From assembly GCF_014205835.1 (NCBI RefSeq), contig NZ_JACHCQ010000001.1:1-64000 (forward strand): DNA of 64,000 nucleotides. The letters are read 5' to 3'. Below are positions 7,800-14,858 of this stretch, in pieces. The position numbers and the translations under genes were made by a program. Below the pieces are notes generated by a model. It saw nothing but the letters and a program-made list of their open reading frames with translations. It did no database searches and was not told the DNA's origin. The stretch's first letter is position 1, and each line of letters opens with the position of its first letter. This DNA is from Pedobacter sp. AK013 (GTDB lineage: Bacteria > Bacteroidota > Bacteroidia > Sphingobacteriales > Sphingobacteriaceae).

Positions 7800-8522
7800 T
7801 TATGGTGCAACAGAGATAGTTGCTTTACCTGGCTTAACTGTAACGGTAATCGCCTTTGAAGCAGTTGCGGTACATGTTGTTGCAGGTACAATCGGAACAG
7901 CACCAGTAGCATAACCTCCAACAGCTGCAAAAACATAAGCACCAGGAGCTACACCAGCTTTAAGCGTAAAAGTATCTCCAGAACTAGACGCTGTACCTAA
8001 AGTTGTAATATCAGTCACAGCAGTACCACCAAGCGTTGCAGACCATGCATAAGTCATGGTTACCCCCGCTGGTAGTGTTATTGAAGCATCCTTACTCGCT
8101 GTAATCACGGTAGTTGCTGTTTGATCGGTACAATAAACGCTTCCTGGAGCTGCAACAGCGATTATAGGAGTAGGTAATTTTTCTACGACAGTATTATCAG
8201 AGGCGTCACTAGGGCAGAGATTTGCATCGGCGGGTTGCACTTGTACAGAATAAGTATGCGTTCCGGCTGATAATGTTGCAGGCACGTTAAAAATCGCGTC
8301 TGCTGCGGTGGCATAAGTTACAGGACTCTGAGCGCTACCATCAACAGTCCAAATAATTTTATCACCAGCCACTGGGGTATATCCCGTAAATGCTGGCGTA
8401 AGTTTTACCGTACCCGTTCCGCACAGGTATACATTTGGGGTTTGCGCAAATGCACTAATCGGTAATAAGAACATCAAGAATGCAAAGATCCTTAAATAGT
8501 TTTTTGTAGTTTTTTTTGTCAT
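7800..8522 (-). CDS. Secreted Ig-like repeat protein without sorting domain
   Basis: The protein has 240 residues with a basic N-terminus and signal peptide ending AFAQ (about residue 27). The rest is Ala/Thr/Val-rich beta structure resembling PKD/Ig-like units of Bacteroidetes adhesins (IIWTVDGSAQSP, MTYAWSATLGG). It ends abruptly at KPGKATISVAP, in the middle of what looks like a repeat boundary, with no gliding-motility-type C-terminal domain and no anchor. The spacers (37 and 25 bases) put it inside the same operon. It could be released to the periplasm or work non-covalently with the next protein. Confidence 0.8.
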   Translation of the reverse strand: MTKKTTKNYLRIFAFLMFLLPISAFAQTPNVYLCGTGTVKLTPAFTGYTPVAGDKIIWTVDGSAQSPVTYATAADAIFNVPATLSAGTHTYSVQVQPADANLCPSDASDNTVVEKLPTPIIAVAAPGSVYCTDQTATTVITASKDASITLPAGVTMTYAWSATLGGTAVTDITTLGTASSSGDTFTLKAGVAPGAYVFAAVGGYATGAVPIVPATTCTATASKAITVTVKPGKATISVAP

Positions 8523-8559
8523 GGCTTTAATTTGTTAGGGGTGAATGATTGATTTCTTT

Positions 8560-9990
8560 TTAATTAATTGATACTGTTGGTTTGTGCGGCACAAGCTTTA
8601 CCCTAAAATTGAAAGGGATGGTACGCTCGCAGCCATTTGCGTTTTTAATGGTTAAAGCTCCTTGATACACTGCAACAGGAGTAGTTGATGGTATAGTAAT
8701 GGTAATTTCATTTGCAGGTAAAGCCTGATTTAGAACAGCGGGCAATAAATTTCCTACCCAGGAAATACTATAGGTTATTGGATTAAAAACAGGATTAGTG
8801 TAAGTAATTCTGGTTGTGGTTAATCCTTCACAAATGCTTGCATCAGGCCCTAATGTTAAATCGGGCTGTGGATTTACAGTTAAATTAAAATCTACTTTTT
8901 TACCGCAATAAGTAGCGTCATCAGCCACTGTATAGCTAATTACCGTATTACCAGCAGCCACTGTGGTAACTTTACCTGTAGCATCTATTGTTGCAATAGC
9001 TGCATTGCTAGTGCTCCAAATACCCAAAGGATTATCATTAGATAAAGTTGTGGTAGTTCCTGCACAGATGGTATTTACGCCAATAATCGGATTTACAACA
9101 GCAATAGATTTAACATTTACCAATACTGCTTTACGCCCCCCGGCATTCTTACAGCCTGTTAATGTATTAATGGCTTCTACGTAGTAGGTAGTATTTGTAT
9201 TAAGGGCAGGTGTTGCATAGGTTGCTCCTGTATTAACCGGGGTAACTCCATTGGCAGTGGTGTACCAATTGTAGGTATATTGGGCGATATCGGAATTGCT
9301 GACCGCTAACGCGGCTGTTGCTCCACTACAGATTGTTATGCCTGGAACATCGAGTGGAGGTAATGGATTAACCTTTAATTTTACACGAAGCCTTTCAGAA
9401 ATCCCTGTTACGCAGTAAGTTCTGCTACCTTGTACATAATAACTATAATCTCCGGCAAGTAGGGAGGATGGAGGAGTATAATTTTCTCCGGTATGCAACA
9501 AATTGCCTCCTGTTTCAGCATCATACCATTTATATTCTGTACAGGCCTGTGGATTGTTAACGGAAAAGGTGGTGGTTTCTCCCTGACAGATAGCCCTGGC
9601 ATCTTCGGCAATAGGATCAATCAATGTGCGTGGTTTAGCCAATTTTCTTTTAATATCGTAAACCTGAAGTGAGCCCAGCACACCGGCCAATCCACCGGTA
9701 GTGATTTCTAAACGATCGTAAACATCGGTAATCGGAAAAGTTAATACATATTTATCTGTTGAACCAGGAAAAAGCCTAAGGTTTAGAAAAGTTCCTGTAT
9801 TATCAAAGGCATTTCCCGCTTTAACCCCATTTAAATAAGGTTGAATGATAAATCCCGTAAGTAAACTCAGATTAAGTAATCCGCCTCCTGGCTTACCTAT
9901 TATAATGCTCACAGAATCTTTCGGTTGAGAAGGCTTATTAAATATCGCGGTAAGGTATATTTTGTTTAATACCGAGATCCCAACATCCAT
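8560..9990 (-). CDS. Ig-like surface protein, 3' part of a frameshifted gene
   Basis: The first ATG in this frame is at 9990, but the frame stays open through 10070 and encodes VLNATGKVTNPFNSIDNDKD before it, so the true N-terminus is in the preceding reading frame. There is no signal peptide at 9990. The 476 residues hold several Ig-like repeats (CQGETTTFSV, CSGATAALAV, CAGTTTTLSN, CEGLTTTRIT), each starting with a Cys and spaced at 80-100 residues, as in large Bacteroidetes adhesins. It ends at HKPTVSIN with no sorting domain. It belongs with the reading frame at 10056-10784. Confidence 0.75.
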   Translation of the reverse strand: MDVGISVLNKIYLTAIFNKPSQPKDSVSIIIGKPGGGLLNLSLLTGFIIQPYLNGVKAGNAFDNTGTFLNLRLFPGSTDKYVLTFPITDVYDRLEITTGGLAGVLGSLQVYDIKRKLAKPRTLIDPIAEDARAICQGETTTFSVNNPQACTEYKWYDAETGGNLLHTGENYTPPSSLLAGDYSYYVQGSRTYCVTGISERLRVKLKVNPLPPLDVPGITICSGATAALAVSNSDIAQYTYNWYTTANGVTPVNTGATYATPALNTNTTYYVEAINTLTGCKNAGGRKAVLVNVKSIAVVNPIIGVNTICAGTTTTLSNDNPLGIWSTSNAAIATIDATGKVTTVAAGNTVISYTVADDATYCGKKVDFNLTVNPQPDLTLGPDASICEGLTTTRITYTNPVFNPITYSISWVGNLLPAVLNQALPANEITITIPSTTPVAVYQGALTIKNANGCERTIPFNFRVKLVPHKPTVSIN

Positions 9991-10055
9991 CAGCGCATAG
10001 CTATCTTTATCGTTATCTATTGAATTGAAAGGGTTAGTTACCTTGCCGGTTGCAT

Positions 10056-10784
10056 TTAATACCCCCCTATTACAGTTGGTTGCACACCCGACAGCACATC
10101 AATTACCTCATCACAGTCTATTTTATCAATAGTGGTTTCCATAATATAAGCGTGAAATAGTTTGGTCGATAAGGCTACCGAGAGTAAATTGCCAGATACC
10201 TTTACATAAATCCCGTTATATATCTGGTTGGGTGTGAGTGTAATCTCAACCTCTCCCGAACCGCTAATTACACCGGCTATATTGGTAGCGTTATAAATCG
10301 GAACAGTAGTTGCTTCATATCCCGCGTCATGCCCCGGACCAAGCAATCCCAATAGCGGCCAATCAGCAGCAACAGTGTGCAAATCTGTAAATGTTCCTAT
10401 CTCTACACCGCTTAGAACGCTTAATACTTCGGTGGGGAGTGAAATTTTAACTGTAACCGGAGTATTGGCAGGAATTGATCTGGGTGAACCGCCAGTAGTA
10501 CTAAACTGTAAGAATTGTGTAGAAGATGCCAATCCTAGCAGGCCAAGTCCTACACCTAATGTTGATGCATCTTTAACCTGTCCATTAACAGCGTTTGCTG
10601 CATCTGAAATGGTACCCATAATTAAAGACCCTCCCAATACCTTAAATCCGTATTGGATTGATCCTTGAAAATCTGCGTAAGTACGCTTTGTATTTTCACA
10701 CTGTGCTACAACCTGCGCACGCAAATACGTGGGCATAAGAAAAAGCACAAACATCAAGAAAGATAGACAAGAGCGCCTTTTCAA
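10056..10784 (-). CDS. N-terminal part of the frameshifted Ig-like surface protein
   Basis: The start is a TTG at 10784 followed by KRRSCLSFLMFVLFLMPTYL and a cleavage site near RAQ, a good signal peptide; no in-frame ATG exists upstream. A -7 element lies about 50 bases before it. After the signal comes a beta-rich region (about 25-240) with Gly/Leu/Ser-rich segments. The frame stops at TAA 10058-10056, just after a six-G run on this strand. Adding one G would join it in frame to the reading frame that continues to 8560, giving a protein of roughly 740 residues. Confidence 0.75.
   Translation of the reverse strand: MKRRSCLSFLMFVLFLMPTYLRAQVVAQCENTKRTYADFQGSIQYGFKVLGGSLIMGTISDAANAVNGQVKDASTLGVGLGLLGLASSTQFLQFSTTGGSPRSIPANTPVTVKISLPTEVLSVLSGVEIGTFTDLHTVAADWPLLGLLGPGHDAGYEATTVPIYNATNIAGVISGSGEVEITLTPNQIYNGIYVKVSGNLLSVALSTKLFHAYIMETTIDKIDCDEVIDVLSGVQPTVIGGY
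10062..10067. repeat. C6/G6 homopolymer at the frameshift junction
   Basis: Six C on the plus strand lie exactly where the two reading frames of the first operon gene part. Seven would restore one continuous frame. Such a tract can change length by slipped-strand mispairing, and it is also a classic place for sequencing indels. Confidence 0.7.
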
Positions 10785-10834
10785 TGTAAGTTTGGGATGT
10801 GGACGTAAAAAATCAGTTCGTTTGCTCGTTGATA

Positions 10835-10842
10835 CAAAAGTA
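10835..10842 (-). promoter_or_regulatory. Likely -7 element of the surface-protein operon
   Basis: Read on the minus strand this is TACTTTTG, a match to TAnnTTTG. It lies about 50 bases before the TTG start at 10784. A clear TTG 19 bases further upstream is not seen. Confidence 0.45.
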
Positions 10843-11097
10843 CGGAGGTACAGAAGCAGATTATCCGTTCACTTCATTCATTACCTTGCTCACAACGCCA
10901 TAAAAGCCTGTTTTATTGATATTTATCAACAAACAAGGAAACCTCAAAGATTAAAGCATCTATCTGGACGATTAACCTAAACCAACCGTGTCTCTAGAAT
11001 GGCACTTATGATTATTACATAAAGAAGCAATTGAAATACCCATCGATAAGAACAATCGATGGCAACTGGAATACTATAAATATTTAGCAAAAAATAC

Positions 11098-11127
11098 TTG
11101 CAGGAAACAATGGTTATTGTATCTTTG
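11098..11127 (+). promoter_or_regulatory. Consensus Bacteroidetes promoter facing a terminator hairpin
   Basis: TTG (11098-11100), exactly 19 bases, then TATCTTTG (11120-11127) match the TTG-N19-TAnnTTTG consensus. The expected RNA start is near 11133. No plus-strand gene follows; the next gene is on the opposite strand. Confidence 0.65.
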
Positions 11128-11133
11128 CACCCT

Positions 11134-11195
11134 CTCTGGAAGCTTCCACTCCAGAGTTTAAGAAAGCCTTCCAGCAATGGGAGGCTTTTCTTATT
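11134..11195 (+). ncRNA. Candidate short RNA of two hairpins ending in a terminator
   Basis: Downstream of the promoter there are two hairpins. CTCTGGA (11134-11140) pairs with TCCAGAG (11150-11156). A ten-base-pair stem, AAAGCCTTCC (11163-11172) with GGGAGGCTTT (11179-11188, one G-T pair), is followed by a T-rich tail. CTGGAAG (11137-11143) is also complementary to CTTCCAG (11168-11174) in the terminator's left arm, so an alternative fold exists. The terminator also fits the end of the minus-strand ATPase gene (stop at 11217), so part of this may only be a bidirectional terminator. Confidence 0.4.
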
Positions 11196-11216
11196 TAAAT
11201 TGGTTGATCAGCCTGG

Positions 11217-12659
11217 TTAATTATCAAACAGCACATCCATCGTAATATCTTTTTGTACCAAACCCGGATAACGGTCACTATTTGCAACTCCATAAGTTGT
11301 AATCATAGTCAGGAATAATGCTTTTCTTGTCCTGGTTTGATATTGAAATACTTTTAGTTTGTTGGCTAATTCCTTTTCATAGGATTTAGTAATTTCAAAA
11401 GGTACAACAGAGAATTTAACTTCACATATATTGATACAGGAATCATTTCGATCAATAAGCAGATCAATCTGCACGCCTTGCTCTTCTTTATTTCGAGGCA
11501 AATAACGCCAAACAGATATTTCGGTATAAACATTATCTATCCCTATTGCTTTTTTAATCTGGGGAGTATGTTTCATGCAGATACTTTCAAAGGCGTATCC
11601 GCTCCAACTTTTCCATGATGCACCCGAATAAAATTTTAACCAGCTTCCAGCGCCCGTTGCTTTATTGCCGTCTATAAATTTGAGGTAAAATATCGAGTAC
11701 TCATCGGTTAGTTTATATAAAGAGTCTTTACTATTTTTTCCAAAGGGAATATAAGGCGTAATAAAACCAGATTCTGTAAGTTCTGCAAGTACCTGCGTAG
11801 CGTAACCACCACTGCTTAGCTTACAGGCATTAATAATTTCGGTACGTGTTAATCCTTTGCTTTTTTTTGCCAATGCCCTAACAATATCAATATGATTTTC
11901 TGCTTTGTCGAATAATGAATAATAAAGATTCTTAAATTCTTCCCGGAGCAAACCATCTTTGGTAAAAAAAAGTCTGTCTATAATCTGAGCGACACTTTCT
12001 CCTTGCTCTATTTCTTTAAGGTACTGTGGTATCCCACCCATAGCCATATATACTTGTAAGAGCTGGTACTTATCGAGTTTTATTTTTCTGTGTTTAAGGT
12101 ATGCTGCAGTTTCACCTACAGTAAAAGGAAGGAGTCTTATTCTTCTGGTTACACGGTTATGCAATCCTCCACGGTTATTAATTACTTTATTAATCATCCA
12201 AGAAGCTGCCGAACCACAGATCACGACAATGAGTTTTTTTTCCCTCGAAGCCCAACTGTTCCAAAAGTTTTCAAATGCAGGTAAAAATCCTGATCGGGGT
12301 GTGTTAATCCAGGGAAATTCATCAATAAAAATGACTGTTCTTTCTTTTTTTACTAAGGGCTTGAGGTATTGGATCAGCATTTCAAAAGCAGCGATCCAAC
12401 TTTCTGGTTTGGCTAAAGTAAAACCCCCGGTTACTTTTGTAAGTGCCAGACTAAAGTTTTCTAGCTGCTGATTTAATGTTGCATGATGGATACCAGAAAA
12501 TTCAAATGCTATTTCTTTAGTAAATCCGTTTCTGATTAAATATGTCTTCCCTACCCGTCTACGCCCATACACAGCAATTAGCTCACTTTCGCCAGATTTT
12601 TCAATTTTGTTGAGTAGCAATTTTTCTTCGGCTCTTCCTACAACCTGCTCCATAAACAT
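11217..12659 (-). CDS. ATPase_2-type AAA ATPase with DUF234 C-terminal domain
   Basis: The protein has 480 residues (ATG 12659; ATG 12653 is equally possible). A P-loop GRRRVGKT occurs at about residues 32-39, a Walker B-like VIFIDEFPW near 110-120, and a winged-helix segment in the middle (about 270-320, GLTRTEIINACKLSSGGYAT). The C-terminal part has QIDLLIDR followed by CEVKF, which resembles the D-(D/E)xK core of the DUF234 nuclease-like domain. Such proteins are scattered through bacteria and archaea, often beside mobile genes; the role is unknown, with a selfish or defence function often supposed. Its promoter region contains striking 54-bp repeats. Confidence 0.85.
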   Translation of the reverse strand: MFMEQVVGRAEEKLLLNKIEKSGESELIAVYGRRRVGKTYLIRNGFTKEIAFEFSGIHHATLNQQLENFSLALTKVTGGFTLAKPESWIAAFEMLIQYLKPLVKKERTVIFIDEFPWINTPRSGFLPAFENFWNSWASREKKLIVVICGSAASWMINKVINNRGGLHNRVTRRIRLLPFTVGETAAYLKHRKIKLDKYQLLQVYMAMGGIPQYLKEIEQGESVAQIIDRLFFTKDGLLREEFKNLYYSLFDKAENHIDIVRALAKKSKGLTRTEIINACKLSSGGYATQVLAELTESGFITPYIPFGKNSKDSLYKLTDEYSIFYLKFIDGNKATGAGSWLKFYSGASWKSWSGYAFESICMKHTPQIKKAIGIDNVYTEISVWRYLPRNKEEQGVQIDLLIDRNDSCINICEVKFSVVPFEITKSYEKELANKLKVFQYQTRTRKALFLTMITTYGVANSDRYPGLVQKDITMDVLFDN

Positions 12660-12694
12660 TTAATTTACAGCAACAAACATAACCAAATATTTAT

Positions 12695-12817
12695 TTTTGG
12701 CGTAATATAAAATAATATAACACGCCAAAACTATGTTTTTAAATACTATTTTGGCGTAATATAAAATACTATAATACGCCAAAACCATGTTTTCGTACAT
12801 AGTTTTGGCATAATATA
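12695..12817. repeat. Tandem 54-bp repeats, each holding a 36-bp inverted repeat
   Basis: Units begin at 12695, 12749 and 12803, exactly 54 bases apart. The first two contain TTTTGGCGT and ACGCCAAAA as arms of a 36-bp inverted repeat (12695-12730 and 12749-12784) with an AT-only centre built on AATATAAAATA. The third keeps only the left arm (TTTTGGCATAATATA). They fill the gap between the ATPase/DUF234 start and glgB and look like operators or iteron-like sites. Confidence 0.85.
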
Positions 12818-12833
12818 GTGAACCAACAATATT

Positions 12834-14798
12834 TTACTTACTCTTAAAAATTGTTACCGCTAAAGGTGGCAGATCAACAACTATTGAATATTCCTGTCCA
12901 TTATAATTTTCCAGATCAGGGATAATATCCCCCCTGTTGTTAATACCGCCTCCATAATAAACAATATCATCGGTATTAAAAATTTCTGTCCATTTGGTTT
13001 TAAAAGGTACTCCTATTCTATAATTCTCCCTAACCACAGGCGTTAAGTTTATAGCAATAACCAAAGTATCTTTTGCCTTTGGTCCCTTTCGCATATACAC
13101 AAATACAGATTCGTTCGCATTATCTGCATCAATCCATTGAAAACCTTCATAACTAAAATTGAAATGATACAATGCTGGTTCTCTGCGATATAGAAAATTT
13201 AAGGCTTTAACTGTTTCCTGCATGCCTTTGTGCGGGGGGTATTGTAGTAAGTGCCAATCCAGCGATTGGGTAAAGTTCCACTCATTGGTTTGGCCAAATT
13301 CGTTCCCCATAAAAAGCAGTTTTGCGCCCGGGTGGGTAAACATATAACCGTACAAAGCCCTTAGGTTAGCAAATTTCTGCCAGTCATCGCCCGGCATCTT
13401 ATACAGCATTGGCGATTTACCATGCACTACCTCATCATGCGAAAAAGGAAGCATAAAATTTTCGGTAAAAGCATAAGTCATGCTAAAACTCAACTGGTTA
13501 TGGTGATGCTTTCTACCCAATGTATCTACCTTAAAATACTTTAAAGTATCGTTCATCCAGCCCATCATCCACTTCATCCCAAACCCTAAGCCTCCAGCAT
13601 GAACTGGGTGAGTTACCCCAGGGTAAGTGCTGCTTTCTTCCGCAATGGTTTGTACGCCCTCAAAATTTCCATAAACAGCAATATTAAGGTCCTGCAAAAA
13701 CTGTATGGCTCCAAAGTTTTCACTCCCGCCATATTCGTTTGTTGCAGCATCTCCACCTTCTCTGGAGAAATTGAAATATAACATCGATGCTACAGCATCT
13801 ACCCTCAATCCATCAGCATGATACTGATCCAACCAGAATAAAGCATTACTGATGAGAAAAGAACGCACCTCATTTCTATCATAATTGAAAATATATGACT
13901 TCCAGTCGGGGTGAAAGCCTTTGCGCATATCGGCATGTTCGTACAGATGCGTTCCATCAAACTCATATAAACCATGCCTATCACCAGGAAAATGGGAAGG
14001 AACCCAATCCAATATTACTGCAATATCTGCTTTATGGAGCTCATTAATCAGATACATTAAATCCTGTGGAGAACCATAGCGTGAACTGGCCCCAAAATAA
14101 CCTGTAATCTGATAACCCCAGCTCGGAAAATACGGAAACTCCATTACAGGCATCAGTTCTACATGCGTAAAACCCATTTCCTTTACATATGGCACTAACC
14201 TGCCTGCTACTTCCCTACAGGTTAAAACACGGTCTGGATTATCCGGATCGCGCTCCCAGGAACCCAGGTGTATTTCATATACTGAGATGGGCTGATTTAA
14301 AGCATTTATTTTTGCTCTTTTTTTGAGCCAGGTTTTATCTTTCCAGGTGTAATCGGTATCCCAAACAATACAAGCGGTTTGTGGAGGATGTTCCCATCTT
14401 CTGGCATAAGGATCGCCTTTTAGATGTTCAGATTCATCAAAACCTTTAACAAAATATTTATAAACTTCGCCTTTTACAATACCAGGAATAAAACCTTCCC
14501 AAATACCAGATTTATCCCAGCGTACGCTCAACGGGTGCGAACTATTGTTCCAATCGTTAAAATTACCCACTACACTAACACGAATGGCATTTGGGGCCCA
14601 AACCGAAAAATAAGTTCCGGCGGTCCCATCAACAGTAATTAAATGTGAGCCCATTTTCTCGTAAAGCCTAAAATGCTTTCCGACAAGAAAGAGATCGATA
14701 TCGTAATCGGTAAATAAACTGTGTATCCAAACGGATTTCTGTTGATCTGTTTTTGGTTGGGATGATTTTTTTACAGAAACTTTTTTTGCTGCTGGCAT
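12834..14798 (-). CDS. glgB: 1,4-alpha-glucan branching enzyme
   Basis: Start ATG 14798 (MPAAKKVSVKK) gives 654 residues; a longer frame exists but begins inside the intergenic hairpin region. A CBM48 domain (about 65-150, YFSVWAPNAIRVSVVGNFND) precedes the GH13 barrel. The four GH13 regions are visible: ILDWVPSHF, GLRVDAVAS (nucleophile Asp at about residue 334), IAEESS (acid/base Glu) and PFSHDEVVH. The enzyme transfers alpha-1,4 glucan segments to form alpha-1,6 branches in glycogen. It follows a GH31 alpha-glucosidase gene by 60 bases on the same strand, which suggests a shared alpha-glucan theme; glgA, glgC and glgP are not in the window. Confidence 0.95.
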   Translation of the reverse strand: MPAAKKVSVKKSSQPKTDQQKSVWIHSLFTDYDIDLFLVGKHFRLYEKMGSHLITVDGTAGTYFSVWAPNAIRVSVVGNFNDWNNSSHPLSVRWDKSGIWEGFIPGIVKGEVYKYFVKGFDESEHLKGDPYARRWEHPPQTACIVWDTDYTWKDKTWLKKRAKINALNQPISVYEIHLGSWERDPDNPDRVLTCREVAGRLVPYVKEMGFTHVELMPVMEFPYFPSWGYQITGYFGASSRYGSPQDLMYLINELHKADIAVILDWVPSHFPGDRHGLYEFDGTHLYEHADMRKGFHPDWKSYIFNYDRNEVRSFLISNALFWLDQYHADGLRVDAVASMLYFNFSREGGDAATNEYGGSENFGAIQFLQDLNIAVYGNFEGVQTIAEESSTYPGVTHPVHAGGLGFGMKWMMGWMNDTLKYFKVDTLGRKHHHNQLSFSMTYAFTENFMLPFSHDEVVHGKSPMLYKMPGDDWQKFANLRALYGYMFTHPGAKLLFMGNEFGQTNEWNFTQSLDWHLLQYPPHKGMQETVKALNFLYRREPALYHFNFSYEGFQWIDADNANESVFVYMRKGPKAKDTLVIAINLTPVVRENYRIGVPFKTKWTEIFNTDDIVYYGGGINNRGDIIPDLENYNGQEYSIVVDLPPLAVTIFKSK

Positions 14799-14821
14799 AG
14801 ATATTTTGGCTAGATAAATGA

Positions 14822-14851
14822 AGCCCCAAATACTAAACAGCATTTGGGGCT
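14822..14851 (-). terminator. Intercistronic hairpin between the GH31 gene and glgB
   Basis: AGCCCCAAAT (14822-14831) pairs perfectly with ATTTGGGGCT (14842-14851). The minus-strand tail is TCATTTATC, a weak T run, so it may be a partial terminator or an RNA-stability element 7 bases past the GH31 stop. Confidence 0.5.
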
Positions 14852-14858
14852 AAAAGAT

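Noticed and set aside
12695..12817. CRISPR array
   Set aside because: Period 54 with near-identical units and no variable spacers of constant length between short repeats; no cas genes nearby.
14822..14851. Riboswitch before glgB
   Set aside because: Only one simple hairpin lies in the 60-base gap; there is no room for an aptamer and no alternative pairing was found.
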